Shown here piece after piece: positions 39,168-54,549 of a stretch of DNA of 64,000 nucleotides. The translations under genes were made by a program, and so were the position numbers. The stretch is taken from NCBI GenBank assembly GCA_031216915.1, contig CM062292.1, positions 1,422,457-1,486,456 of the forward strand, in the 5' to 3' direction. Under the pieces are notes generated by a model. The model saw only the letters and a list, made by a program, of their open reading frames with translations, did no database searches and was not told the DNA's origin. This DNA comes from Pictodentalium vernedei (Eukaryota > Mollusca > Scaphopoda > Dentaliida > Dentaliidae). Positions within the stretch are counted from its first letter, which is position 1, and each line of letters starts with the position of its first letter.

Positions 39168-41360
39168 ACCAGCCATCTGTAACTATTTACATATTGAATT
39201 CTGTGTTAGAGGTATACCAGCCATCTGTATCTATTTACATGTTGAATTCTGTGTTAGAGGTATAGCAGCCATCTGTATCTATTTACATACTGCATTCTGT
39301 GTTAGAGGTATGCCAGCCATCTGTATCTATTTACATATTGAAATCTGTGTTAATGGTATACCTGCCATCTGTATCTATTTACATATTGAATTCTGTGTTA
39401 GAGGTATACCAGATATCTGTATCTATTTACATAGTGAATTCTGTGTTAGAGGTATATCACCGTCAGCCTCTATTTACATATTGAATTCTGTGTCAAAGGT
39501 ATACCAGCTGTCTGTATGTACTTACATATTGAACTCTGTGTACCAGCCAACTGTATCTATTTAAACATTGCATTCTGTGTTAGAGGTATACCAGCCATCT
39601 GTATCTATTTACACATTGAATTCTACTCTAGCGGTATACCCGCCATCTGTATCTATTGACATACTGAATTCTGTGTTTGAGGTATACCAGCCATCTATAT
39701 CTATTTACATACTGTATTCCATGTTAGAGGTATACGAGTCATATGTATTTATTTACATACTGTAACCTGTGTTAGAGGTACAACAGCTATCTGTATGTAT
39801 CTACATATTGAATTCTGAATAAGAAGTCCACCAACCATCCATATCTATTTGCGTATTGAATTCTGTGTTAGAAGTATACCAGCCATCTGTGTCTGTTCAC
39901 ATATACAATTCTGTGTTGGAGGTACACCAGCCATCTGTATCTATTTACGTACTGAATTCTGTGCTAGAGGTATACCAGCCATCTGTATCTGTTTGCCTAC
40001 TAAATTCTGTTTTAGAGCTATACCAGCCGTCTGTATCTATTTACATATTGAATTTTGTGTTTCAGGTATACCAGCCGTCTGAATCCATTTACATAATAAA
40101 ATCTGTGCTGTAGGTATTCCAGCCATCTGTATCTATATGGATATTAAATTCGGTGTTAGAGGTATACCAGCCATCTCTTTATATTTCCGCACTGAATTCT
40201 GGGTTAGAGGAATACCAGCCATATGTCTCTATTTACATACTGAATTCTGCGTAGGACCTATACCAGCCATCTGTACCTGTAAACATATCGAATTCCGGGT
40301 TCGGGGTATACCAGCCATCTGTATCTATTTACATATTGAAATCTTCATTATCGGTGTAGTAGCCCTCTGAATCTATTTACATGCTGTATTCTGTGCTTGG
40401 GGTATACCAGCCATCTATATCTATTTATACCCTGAATTCTATGTTTGAGGTATACCAGTCATCTCTATTTATTTACATAGTGTATCATGTGTTAGAGGTA
40501 CAACAACCGTCTGTATGTATCTACATATTGAATTCTGAATCAGCGGTTCACCAACCATCCGTATATATTTGCATATTGAATTCTGTGTTAGACGTATACC
40601 AGCCATCTGTATCGGTTCACATATGCAATTCTGTGTTAGGGGTACACTAGCCATCTGTATCTATTTACATACTGAATTCTGTGCCAGAGGTATACCTGCC
40701 ATCTGTATCTATTTGCCTACTAAATTCTGTGTTATAGGTATACCGGCCATCTCTATCTATTTACATACTGGATTCTATGTTTGAGGTATACCGACCATCT
40801 GTACTTACTTACATACAGAATTCTGTGTTAGAGGTACACCAGCCATCTGAATGTATCTACATATTTAATTCTGAATAAGAGGTAAACCAACCATCCATAT
40901 CAATTTGCATATTGAAGTCTGTGCTAGAGGTATACCAGCCGTCTGTATCTAATTACATATTGAATTCTGTGTTAGAGCAATACCAGCCGTCTGTATCTAT
41001 TTACACATTGAATTCTGTGTTAGAGAATACCAGCCATTTGTATCTATATACGTAGTGAATTCTCTGTTAGAGGTATACCCGCCATCTATCTATTGACATA
41101 CTGAATTCTGTGCTTGAGGTATACCAGCCATCTATATCTATTTACATACTGTATTACATGTTAGAGGTATACCAGCCATCTGTATTTATTTACATACTGT
41201 ATACTGTGTTAGAGGTACAACAGCCATCTGGATGTATCTACATATTGAATTCTGAATAAGAAATACACCAAAGGTCAGTATCTATTTGCGTATTGAATTC
41301 TGTGTTAGAAGTATACCAGCCATCTGTGTCTGTTCACATATTTACATACTGAATTCTGTG
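36851..41360. repeat. Second copy of the ~4.5-kb block
   Basis: Counterpart of 23705-28165. It overlaps the end of the second 5424-bp copy (to about 39167) and continues into markers seen near 26153-28165. It keeps the monomer missing in the other copy near 27830. Confidence 0.85.
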
Positions 41361-44300
41361 CTAGAGGTATACCGGCCATCTGTATCTATTTGCCTACTAA
41401 ATTCTGTTTTAGAGCTATGCCAGCCGTCTGTATCTATTTACATGTTGAGTTTTGTGTTTCAGGTATGCCATCCACCTGTGTCTATTTACATATTGAATTC
41501 TGTGTTAAAGTTATACCAGCCGTCTGTATCTATTTACATACTAAAATCTGTGCTATAGGTATTCCAGCAATCTGTATCTATATGGATATTGAATTCGGTG
41601 TTAGAGGTATACCAGCCATCTCTATATATTTACGCCCCAAATTCTGGGTTAGAGGAATACCAGCCATATGTATCTATTTACATATTGAATTCTGCGTAAG
41701 CGCTATACCAGCCATCTGTATCTGTTTACATATTGAATTCCGAGTTCGGGGTATACCAGCCATCTGTGTCTATTTACATATTGAATTCCGTGTTAGAGGT
41801 ATACCAGCCATCTGTATCTATTTAAATTTTACATATTGAAATCTGCACTATCGGTGTAGCAGCCATCTGAATCTATTTACATACTGTATTCTGTGCTTGA
41901 GGTATACCAGCCATCTGTATCTATTTACATCCTGAATTCTATGTTAGAGGTATACCAGCCATATGCATTTATTTACATAGTGTATCCTGTGTTAGAGGTA
42001 CAACTGACGTCTGTAGGTATCTACATATTGAATCTGAATCAGCGGTTCACCAACCATCCGTATCTATTTGCATATTGAATTTTGTGTTAGACGTATACCA
42101 GCCATCTGTATTGATTCACATATGCAATTCTGTGTTAGGGGTTCACCAGCCATCTGTATCTATTTACATACTGAATTCTGGGCTAGAGGTATACCAGCCA
42201 TCTGTATCTATTTGCCTACTAAATTCTGTGTAATAGGTATACCAGCCATCTCTATCTATTTACATACTGGATTCTATGTTTGGGGTGTACCGACCATCTG
42301 TACTTACTTACATACAGAATCCTGTGTTAGAGGTACACCAGCCATCTGAATGTATCAACATATTTAATTCTGAATAAGAGGTACACCAACCATCCGTATC
42401 TATTTGCATATTGAAGTCTGTGCTAGAGGTATACCAGCCATCTGTATCTAATTACATATAGAATTATGTGCTAGAGCAATACCAGCCATCTGTATCTATT
42501 TACATATTGAATTCTGTGTTAGAGCAATACCAGCCGTCTGTATCTATTTACATATTGAATTCTGTGTTAGAGAATACCAGCCATTTGTATCTATATACAT
42601 AGTGAATTCTTTGTTAGAGGTATGCCAGCCATCTGTATCTATGTTAATATTGAATTCTGTGTTAGAGGTATACCAACAATCTGTATCTATTTAAATAGTG
42701 AATTCTGTGCTAGAGGTATACCCGCCATCTGTATCTATTGACATACTGAATTCTGTGCTTCAGGTATACCAGCCATCTATATCTATTTACATTCTGTTTT
42801 CCATCTTAGAGGTATACCAGCCATCTGTATTTATTTACATACTGTATTCTGTGTTAGAGGTACAATAGCCATCTGTATGTATCTACATATTGAATTCTGA
42901 ATAAGAAGTACACCCACCATCCGTTGCATATTGAATTCTGTGTTAGACGTATACCAGCCATCTGTGTCTGTTCACATATACAATTCTATGCTAGACATAC
43001 ACCAGCCCTCTGTATCTATTTACATACTGAATTCTGTGCTACAGGTATACCAGCCATCAGCATCTATTTACCTTCTAAATTCTGTTTTAGAGCTATATCA
43101 GCCGTTTGTATCTATTTACATATTGAATTCTGTGTTTGAGGTATACCATCCACCTGTATCTATTTGCATATAGAATTCTGTGTGAAAGTTATACCAGCCG
43201 TCTGTATCTATTTACATACTAAAATCTGTGCTATAGGTATACCAGCCATCTGTATCTATTCACATGCTCTATTCTGTGTTTGAGATATACCAGCCATCTG
43301 TATCTATCCGCATATTGAATTCTGTGTTAGTGGCATACCAGCCCCCTCTATCTATTTACGTATTGAATTCTGTGTTATAGGAAAACCAGCCGTCTGTATG
43401 TATTTACATATTGAATTCCCTGTTAGAATATGCCACCATCTGTCTCTATTTACGTATTGAATTCTGTGTTAGAGGTATACAAGCCATCTGAATCTATTTG
43501 CACATTGAATTCTGGGTTAGAGGTACCAGACATCTGAATCTATTTACATACTGAATTCTGTGTTAGAGGTATACCAGCCATCTGTATCTATTTACATATT
43601 GAATTCTGTCTTAGAGGTAAACCAGTCATCTGTATCTATTTACTTATTGAAATCTGTGTTAATGGTATACCTGCCATCTGTATCTATTTACATATTGAAT
43701 TCTGTGTTAGAGGTATACCAGATATCTGTGTCTATTTATATAGTGAATTCTGTGTTACAGGTATATCTCCATCTGCCTCAATTTACGTATTGAATTCTGT
43801 GTTAGAGGTATACATTCCATCTGTATGCATTTACATATTGAATTCTGTGTTAGAGGTATACCAGACAACTGTATCTATTTACACATTGCATTCTGTGGTA
43901 GAGGTATACCAGCCATCTGTATCTGTATTTATTTACATACTGAATTCTGTGGTAGAGCTATACCAGCTATCCGTATCAATTCTGATATTGAATTTTGTGT
44001 TAGAGGTATACCAGCGATCTGTTTCTATTTACATACTGAATTCTGTGTTAGTGGTCTACCTGCCCTCTGTATCGTATCTATTTACACAATGAATTCTGCG
44101 TTAGCGGTATACCAGCCTTCTGAATCTATTTATATACTGTTTTCTGTGCTAGAGGTATACCAGCCATCCGTATCTATTTACATACTGAATTCTGTGTAAG
44201 AGCCACACCTGCCATCTCTATCTATTTACATACTGAATTCTGTGTTAGAGGTATACCAACCATCTGTATATATTTACACATTGAATTCTGTGTTAGAGCT

Positions 44301-45789
44301 ATACTAGCCATCTGTATTTTTTTACCCATTGAATTTTGTGTCTGGGCTATACCAGCCATCAGTATCTATTTACATATTGAATTCTGTGTTAGAGGTACAC
44401 CTGCCGTCTCTATCTATTTACATACTGAATTCTGTGTTAGAGGTATACCAGCCATCTGTATCTATTTACACATTGAATTCTGTGTTAGACGTATACCAGC
44501 CATCTGTATCTATTTGCCCATTGAATTCTGTGTTAGAGCTATACCAGCCATCTGTATCTTTTTACCCATTGAATTCTGAGTTAAAGGAATACCAGTCATA
44601 TGTATATATTTACACATTGAATTCTGTGTTAGAGGTATACAAGCCATCTGTATATATTTACATGTTGAATTCTGTGTTAGAGGTATACCAGCCATCTGTA
44701 TCTATTTACATACCGAATTATGTGTTAGATGTATACCATTTAGTCATCTATATCTATTTACATATTGAATTCTGTGTTAGAGGTATACCAGCCATCTGTA
44801 TCTATTTACATACTGATTTCTGTGTTAGATGCATACCATTCATCTGTATCTATTTGCATATTGAATTCTGTGTTAGAGGTATACCAGCCATCTGTATCTA
44901 TTTACATACTGATTTCTGTGTTAGAGCTATACCAGCCATCTGTATCTATTTACATATTGAATTATGAGTTAGAGGTATACCAGCCATCTGTATCTATTTA
45001 CATACTGATTTCTGTGTTAGATGCATACCATTCATCTGTATCTATTTGCATACTGAATTCTGTTTTAGATGTATACCAGCCATATGTACCTATTCGCATA
45101 TTGAATTCTGGACTAGAGGCATACCAGCCATCTGTAGCTATTTACATACTGAATTCTGTGTTAGAGATATACCTGTCATGTGTATCTATTTACATATTGA
45201 ATTCTGTGTTAGCGGCATACCCGCCATCTGTATCTATTTACGTATTGAATTCTAAGTTACAGGTATACCAGCCGTCTGTATCTATTTACATATTGAATTC
45301 TCTGTTAGAGTATACCAGGCATTTCTATCTATATGCATAGCGTATTCTGTGTTCGAGGTATACCAGCCATCTGTATCTATTTGCATTCTGAATTTTGTGT
45401 TAGAGGTATACCAGCCACCTGTATCTGTTTACATACTGAATTCTGAGTTAGAGGTAAACCAGCCATATGTATGTATTTACATATTGAATTCTCTGATAGA
45501 GGTATACCAGCCATCTGTATCTATTTACATATTGAATTATGTATTAGAGGTGTACCAACCATCTGTATCTATTTGCATATTGAATTCTGTGTTAGAGGTA
45601 AACCAGCCATCTGTGTCTATTTGCATATTGAATTAAGTGTTAGAGGTATACCAGCCATCTGTATCTATTTAAATACTGAATTGTTTGTTAATGGTACACC
45701 TGCCATCTGTATCTATTTACATATTGAATTCTGTGTTAGAGGTATACCAGCCATCTGTATATATTTACATATTGAATTCTGTGTTAGAG

Positions 45790-48700
45790 GTATACCAGCC
45801 ATCTGTTTGCATTTACATATTGAATTCTGTGTTAGAGGTATACCAGCCATCTGTATCTATTTACATACTGATTTCTGTGTTAGATGCATACCATTCATCT
45901 GCATCTATTTACATATTGAATTCTGTGTTAGAGGTATACCAGCCATCTGTACCTATTTAAATATTGAATTCTGAACTAGAGGCATACCAACCATCTGTAT
46001 CTTTTTACATACTGAATTTTGTGTTAAAGTTAGACCTGCCATATGTATTTATTTACATACTGAATTCTGTGTTAGCGGCACACCAGTCATCTGTATCTAT
46101 TTACGTATTGAATTCTGTGTTAGAGCTATACCAGCCATCTGTATCTATTTACATATTGAATTCTGTGTAAGATGTATACCAGTCATCTGAAACTATTTGC
46201 ATATTGAACTCTGTTTTCGATGTATACCAGCCATCTGTACCTATTTGCATGTTGAATTCTGAACTAGAGTCATACCAGACATCTGTATCTATTTACATCC
46301 TCAATTCTGTGTTAGAGGTATACCAGCCCCCTGTATCTATATAAATATTGAATTCTGTGTTAGCGGTATACCAGCCATCTGTATCTATACAAATATTGAA
46401 TTCTGTGTTAGAGGTATACCAGCCACCTGTATCTATATAAATATTGAATTCTGTGTTAGCGGTATACCAGCCATCTGTATCTATACAAATATTGAATTCT
46501 GTGTTAGAGGTATACCAGCCGTCTGTATCTATTTACATATTGAATTTTGTGTTTGAGTATACCATCCATTTGTATGTATATGCATAGCGAATTCTGTGTT
46601 AGAGGTATACCAGCCATCGGTATCTATATATATATTGAATTTTGTGTTAGAGGTATACCGCAATCTGTATCTATTTCCATTCTGAATTTTGTGTTAGAGA
46701 TATACCAGCCACCTGTATCTATTTACATACTCAATTCTGAGTTAGAGGTATACCAGCCATCTGTATGTTTTTACATATTGAATTCTCTGGTAGAGGTATA
46801 CCAGCCATCTGTATTTATTTACATATTGAATTCTGTGTTAGAGGTGTACCAGCCATCTGTATCTATTTACATATTGAATTCTGTGTTAGAGGTGTACCAG
46901 CCATCTGTATCTATTTACATATTGAATTCTGTGTTAGAGGTGTACCAGCCATCTGTATCTATTTACACATTGAATTCGGTGTTAGAGCTATTCCAGCCAT
47001 CTGTATCTATCTACATATTGAATTCTGTGTTAGAGGTATACCAGATATCTGTAATTATTTACATACTGAATTCTGTGTTAGAGGTATCTCTGCCATCTGT
47101 ATCTATTGGCATATTGAAATCTGTGTTAATGGTATAACTGCCATCTCTATCTATTTACATATTGATTTAAGTGTTAGAGGTATACCAGATATCTGTATCT
47201 ATTTACACATTGAATTCTGTGTTAGAGCTATACCAGATATCTGTATCTATTTACATAGTGAATTCTGTGTTAGAGGTATACGAGCCTTCTGTATGTATTT
47301 ATATATTGAATTATGTGTTAAAGGTATACCAGCCAACTGTATCTATTTACACATTGCATTCTGTGTTAGAGGTATACCATCTATATGTATCTGTATTCAT
47401 TTACATACTGAATTCGGTGTTAGAGCTATACCTGCCATCTGCATCTATCTACCTACTGAATTCTGTGTTAGAGCTATATCAGCCGACTGTATCTATTTCG
47501 ATATTGAATTTTTGTGTTAGAGGTATACCAGCAATCAGTTTCTCTTTACATACTGAATTCTTTGTTGGTGGTCTACCAGCCCTCTGTATCTATTTACATA
47601 CTTAATTCTGTGTTAGAGCTATACCAGACATCTGTATCTATTTACACATTGGATTCCGTGTTAGAGGTATACCAGCAATCTGTTTCTATTGACCTAATGA
47701 ATTCTGTGTTAGAGGTATAGCAGTCATCTATATCTATTTGCCCATTGAATTTTGTGTTAGAGGAATACCAGCCATCTGTATCTATTTACCCGTTGAATTC
47801 TGTGTTAGAACTATACCAGTCATCTGTATCTATTTACATATTGAATTCTGAGTTAGAGGTATACCACCCATCTGTATCTATTTACCCATTGAATTCTCTA
47901 TTAGAGCTATACCAGCCATTTGTACCTATTTACATATTGAATTCTGAGTTAGAGGTATACCAGCCATCTGTATCTATTTACCCATTGAATTCTCTATTAG
48001 AGCTATACCAGCCATTTGTATCTATTTTCATATTGAATTCTGAGTTAGAGGTAAACCAGCCATCTGTATTTATTTACACATTGAATTCTGTGCTGGGGTA
48101 TACCTGCCATCTGTGTCTATTTACATATTGATTTCTGTGTTAGAGGTATCCCAGCCATCTGCATCTATTTACATATTGAATTCTGTGCTAGAGGTATACC
48201 AGCCTTCTGTATCTTTTTACACATTAAATTCTGTGTTAGAGTTATACCAGCCATCTGTATTTATTTACTCATTGAATTCTGTATTAGAGGTACACTTGCC
48301 CTCTGTATCTATTTACATAATACATTCTGTCTTAGTGCTATACCAGCCATCTGCCTCTATTTACATATTGAATTCTGTGTTAGTGGTATACCAGCCATCT
48401 GTATCTATTTACACATTGAATTCTGTGTTAGAGGCATACCAGCCTTCTGTATCTTTTTACCCATTCAATTCTGTGTTAGAGCTATACCAGCAATATGTAT
48501 CTATTTACATATTGAATTTTGAGTTAGAGGTATACCAGCCATCTGTATCTATTTACACATTGAATTTTGTGTTAGTGGTATACCAGCCATCTGTATCTAT
48601 TTACACACTGAATTCTGTGTTAGAGGTATATCAGCCATCTGTATTTATTTACATACTGAATTCTGTGTTAGAGCTATACCAGCCGCCTGTATCTATTTAC

Positions 48701-51700
48701 ATATTGAATTCTGAGTTAGAGGTATACCATTCATCTGCATCTATTTACACATTGAATTCTGTGTTAGAGTTATACCAGCCATCTGTATTTATTTACTCAT
48801 TGAATTCTGTATTAGAGCTACACCAGCCATCTGTTTCTATTTACATATTGAATTTTGTGTTAGAGATATACCTGCCATATGTATCTATTTACATATTGAA
48901 TTCTGTGTTGGAGGTATACTAGGCATATGTATCTATTTACATATTGAATTCTGTGTTAGAGGTATACCAGCCATCTCTATCAATTTACATATTGAATTCT
49001 GTGTTAGATGTATACCAGCCATCTGTACCCATTCGCATATTGAATTCTGAACTAGAGGCATACCAGCCATCTGTATCTATTTTATTTACTGAATTCTGTG
49101 TTAGAGATATACCTGTCATATGTATCTATTTACGTATTGAATTCTCTGTTATCGGCATACCAGCCACCTGCATCTATTTACATACTGAATTCTGAGTTAG
49201 AGGTATACCAGCCATCTGTTTGTATTTACATATTGTCTTCTCTGTTTGAGTTATAACAGACATGTGTATCTATTTACATTTTGAATTCTGTGTTAGAGGT
49301 ATACCAGCCATCTGTATCTATACAAATATTGAATTCTGTGTTTGAGGTATACCAGCCATCTGTATCTATTTACATATTGAATTCTCTGTTACAGGTATAC
49401 CAGCCACCTGCATCTATTTACATACTGAATTCTGAGTTAGAGGTATACCAGCCATCTGTTTGTATTTACATATTGACTTCTCTGTTTGAGTTATAACAGA
49501 CATGTGTATCTATTTACATATTGAATTCTGTGTTACAGGTGTACCAGCCATCTGTATCTATTTGCACATTGAATTTTGTGTTAGAGGTATACCAGCCATC
49601 TGTTTGCATTTACATATTGAATTCTGTGTTAGAGGTATACCAGCCATCTGTATCTATTTACATACTGATTTCTGTGTTAGATGCATACCATTCATCTGCA
49701 TCTATTTACATATTGAATTCTGTGTTAGAGGTATACCAGCCATCTGTACCTATTTAAATATTGAATTCTGAACTAGAGGCATACCAACCATCTGTATCTT
49801 TTTACATACTGAATTCTGTGTTAAAGTTAGACCTGCCATATGTATTTATTTACATACTGAATTCTGTGTTAGCGGCACACCAGTCATCTGTATCTATTTA
49901 CGTATTGAATTCTGTGTTAGAGCTATACCAGCCATCTGTATCTATTTACATATTGAATTCTGTGTAAGATGTATACCAGTCATCTGAAACTATTTGCATA
50001 TTGAACTCTGTTTTCGATGTATACCAGCCATCTGTACCTATTTGCATGTTGAATTCTGAACTAGAGTCATACCAGACATCTGTATCTATTTACATCCTCA
50101 ATTCTGTGTTAGAGGTATACCAGCCACCTGTATCTATATAAATATTGAATTCTGTGTTAGAGGTATACCAGCCGTCTGTATCTATTTACATATTGAATTT
50201 TGTGTTTGAGTATACCAGCCATTTGTATGTATATGCATAGCGAATTCTGTGTTAGAGGTATACCAGCCATCGGTATCTATATATATATTGAATTTTGTGT
50301 TAGAGGTATACCGCAATCTGTATCTATTTCCATTCTGAATTTTGTGTTTGAGATATACCAGCCACCTGTATCTATTTACATACTCAATTCTGAGTTAGAG
50401 GTATACCAGCCATCTGTATGTTTTTACATATTGAATTCTCTGGTAGAGGTATACCAGCCATCTGTATTTATTTACATATTGAATTCTGTGTTAGAGGTGT
50501 ACCAGCCATCTGTATCTATTTACCTACTGAATTCTGTGTTAGCGGTAAACCAGTCATCTGTATCTATTTACTTATTGAAATTTGTGTTAATGGTATACCA
50601 GCCATCGGTATCTATATATATATTGAATTTTGTGTTAGAGGTATACCGCAATCTGTATCTATTTCCATTCTGAATTTTGTGTTAGAGATATACCAGCCAC
50701 CTGTATCTATTTACATACTCAATTCTGAGTTAGAGGTATACCAGCCATCTGTATGTTTTTACATATTGAATTCTCTGGTAGAGGTATACCAGCCATCTGT
50801 ATTTATTTACATATTGAATTCTGTGTTAGAGGTGTTCCAGCCATCTGTATCTATTTACATATTGAATTCTGTGTTAGAGGTGTACCAGCCATCTGTATCT
50901 ATTTACATATTGAATTCTGTGTTAGAGGTGTACCAGCCATCTGTATCTATTTACACATTGAATTCGGTGTTAGAGCTATACCAGCCCTCTGTATCTATCT
51001 ACATATTGAATTCTGTGTTAGAGGTATACCAGATATCTGTAATTATTTACATACTGAATTCTGTGTTAGAGGTATCTCTGCCATCTGTATCTATTGGCAT
51101 ATTGAAATCTGTGTTAATGGTATAACTGCCATCTCTATCTATTTACATATTGATTTAAGTGTTAGAGGTATACCAGATATCTGTATCTATTTACACATTG
51201 AATTATGTGTTAGAGCTATACCAGATATCTGTATCTATTTACATAGTGAATTCTGTGTTAGAGGTATACGAGCCTTCTGTATGTATTTATATATTGAATT
51301 ATGTGTTAAAGGTATACCAGCCAACTGTATCTATTTACACATTGCATTCTGTGTTAGAGGTATACCATCTATATGTATCTGTATTCATTTACATACTGAA
51401 TTCGGTGTTAGAGCTATACCTGCCATCTGCATCTATCTACCTACTGAATTCTGTGTTAGAGCTATATCAGCCGACTGTATCTATTTCGATATTGAATTTT
51501 TGTGTTAGAGGTATACCAGCAATCAGTTTCTCTTTACATACTGAATTCTTTGTTGGTGGTCTACCAGCCCTCTGTATCTATTTACATACTTAATTCTGTG
51601 TTAGAGCTATACCAGACATCTGCATCTATTTACACATTGGATTCTGTGTTAGAGGTATACCAGCAATCTGTTTCTATTGACCTAATGAATTCTGTCTTAG

Positions 51701-53815
51701 TGCTCTACCAGCCATCTGCATCTGCTTACACATTGAATTATGTGTTAGAGGTATACCAGCCATCTGTATCTATTTACACATTGAATTCTGTGTTGGAGCA
51801 TTACCAGCCATCTGTTTCTATTTACCCGTTGAATTCTGTGTTAGAGGTATAGCAGTCATCTGTATCTATTTGCCCATTGAATTTTGTGTTAGAGGAATAC
51901 CAGCCATCTGTATCTATTTACCCGTTGAATTCTGTGTTAGAACTATACCAGTCATCTGTATCTATTTACATATTGAATTCTGAGTTAGAGGTATACCACC
52001 CATCTGTATCTATTTACCCATTGAATTCTCTATTAGAGCTATACCAGCCATTTGTACCTATTTACATATTGAATTCTGAGTTAGAGGTATACCAGCCATC
52101 TGTATCTATTTACCCATTGAATTCTCTATTAGAGCTATACCAGCCATTTGTATCTATTTTCATATTGAATTCTGAGTTAGAGGTAAACCAGCCATCTGTA
52201 TTTATTTACACATTGAATTCTGTGCTGGGGTATACCTGCCATCTGTGTCTATTTACATATTGATTTCTGTGTTAGAGGTATCCCAGCCACCTGCATCTAT
52301 TTACATATTGAATTCTGTGCTAGAGGTATACCAGCCTTCTGTATCTTTTTACACATTGAATTCTGTGTTAGAGTTATACCAGCCATCTGTATTTATTTAC
52401 TCATTGAATTCTGTATTAGAGGTACACTTGCCCTCTGTATCTATTTACATAATACATTCTGTCTTAGTGCTATACCAGCCATCTGCCTCTATTTACATAT
52501 TGAATTCTGTGTTAGTGGTATACCAGCCATCTGTATCTATTTACACATTGAATTCTGTGTTAGAGGTATACCAGCCTTCTGTATCTTTTTACCCATTCAA
52601 TTCTGTGTTAGAGCTATACCAGCAATATGTATCTATTTACATATTGAATTTTGAGTTAGAGGTATACCAGCCATCTGTATCTATTTACACATTGAATTTT
52701 GTGTTAGTGGTATACCAGCCATCTGTATCTATTTACACACTGAATTCTGTGTTAGAGGTATATCAGCCATCTGTATTTATTTACATACTGAATTCTGTGT
52801 TAGAGCTATACCAGCCGCCTGTATCTATTTACATATTGAATTCTGAGTTAGAGGTATACCATTCATCTGCATCTATTTACACATTGAATTCTGTGTTAGA
52901 GTTATACCAGCCATCTGTATTTATTTACTCATTGAATTCTGTATTAGAGCTACACCAGCCATCTGTTTCTATTTACATATTGAATTTTGTGTTAGAGATA
53001 TACCTGCCATATGTATCTATTTACATATTGAATTCTGTGTTGGAGGTATACTAGGCATATGTATCTATTTACATATTGAATTCTGTGTTAGAGGTATACC
53101 AGCCATCTCTATCAATTTACATATTGAATTCTGTGTTAGATGTATACCAGCCATCTGTACCCATTCGCATATTGAATTCTGAACTAGAGGCATACCAGCC
53201 ATCTGTATCTATTTTATTTACTGAATTCTGTGTTAGAGATATACCTGTCATATGTATCTATTTACGTATTGAATTCTGTGTTATCGGCATACCAGCCATC
53301 TGTATCTATTTACGTACTGAATTCTGTGTTAGAGGTATACCAGCCATCTGTATCTATTTACATATTGAATTCTCTGTTAGAGTATACCTGCCATTTGTAT
53401 CTATATGCATAGCGAATTCTGTGTTAGAGGTATACCAGCCATCTGTATCTATACAAATATTGAATTCTGTGTTAGAGGTATACCAGCCATCTGTATCTAT
53501 TTACATTTTGAATTCTGTGTTAGAGGTATACCAGCCATCTGTATCTATACAAATATTGAATTCTGTGTTAGAGGTATACCAGCCATCTGTATCTATTTAC
53601 ATATTGAATTCTCTGTTACAGGTATACCAGCCACCTGCATCTATTTACATACTGAATTCTGAGTTAGAGGTATACCAGCCGTCTGTTTGTATTTACATAT
53701 TGACTTCACTGTTTGAGTTATAACAGACATGTGTATCTATTTACATATTGAATTCTGTGTTACAGGTGTACCAGCCATCTGTATCTATTTGCACATTGAA
53801 TTTTGTGTTAGAGGT
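45790..53815. repeat. ~3.8/4.2-kb tandem duplication of satellite block
   Basis: Copy 1 is about 45790-49594 and copy 2 about 49595-53815. The offset steps from 3797 bp (45964/49761) to 3653, 3988, 4132 (47745/51877 to 48944/53076) and 4227 bp (49496/53723). Each step is an internal gain or loss of whole or nearly whole monomers. Copy 2 holds an extra internal duplication of about 335 bp (50418/50753). Confidence 0.85.
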
Positions 53816-54549
53816 ATACCAGCCATCTGTATCTATTTGCATATTGAATTCTGTGTTTGAGGTATCCCGGATATCTGTACCTATTTACATAGTGAATTCT
53901 GTGTTAGAGGTATATCACCATCTGTATGTATTTGCATTTTGAATTCTGTGTTAGAGGTATACCAGCCATCGGTATCTATTTACACATTGAATTCTGTATT
54001 AGAGGTATACCAGCCATCTGTATCTATTTACATATTGAATTCTGTGTTAGAGGTATACCGAATATCTCTACCTATTTACGTAGTGAATTCTGTGTTAGAG
54101 GTATACCACCATCTGTATGTATTTGCATTTTTAATTCTGTGATAGAGGTATGACAGCCATCTGTATCTATTTACATATTGAATTTTGTGTTAGATGTATA
54201 CCATTCATCTGCATCTATTTGTATATTGAAATCTGTTTCAGATGTATACCAGCCATCTCTACCTATTCGCATATTGAATTCTGAACTAGAGGCATACCAT
54301 TCTGTGTTAGAGGTATACCAGCCATCTGTATCTATTTACATTCTGAAATCTGTGTTAGAGGTATACCAGCCATCTGTATTTATTTACATACTGTTTCCTA
54401 TGTTAGAGGTACACCAGCCATCTTTATGTATCTACATATTTAATTCTGAATAAGACGTACCTTAACCATCCGTATCTATTTGCATATTGAATTCTGTGTT
54501 AGAGATATACCAGCCATCGGTATCTATTTACATATTGAATTCTGCATAA

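Larger units (their letters stand above)
13637..54545. repeat. 48-bp EcoRI satellite, main array
   Basis: About 40.9 kb, roughly 850 monomers, uninterrupted by other DNA. Monomers vary by substitutions, by 48-bp-multiple gains and losses, and by rare length variants (+6 bp monomers near 20405, 22958, 43920, 47390 and 51380; 1-3 bp shortened ones such as GTGTTAGAGAATACC). Distinct variant monomers recur in fixed order, which reveals multi-kilobase higher-order blocks, listed separately. The array ends at GAATTCTGCATAATTCTG near 54540. All open frames within it are incidental to the periodicity. Confidence 0.95.

Noticed and set aside
8466-54545. CRISPR-like array
   Set aside because: The repeats are contiguous with no unique spacers, the context is eukaryotic and no cas genes exist. 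It is a satellite.
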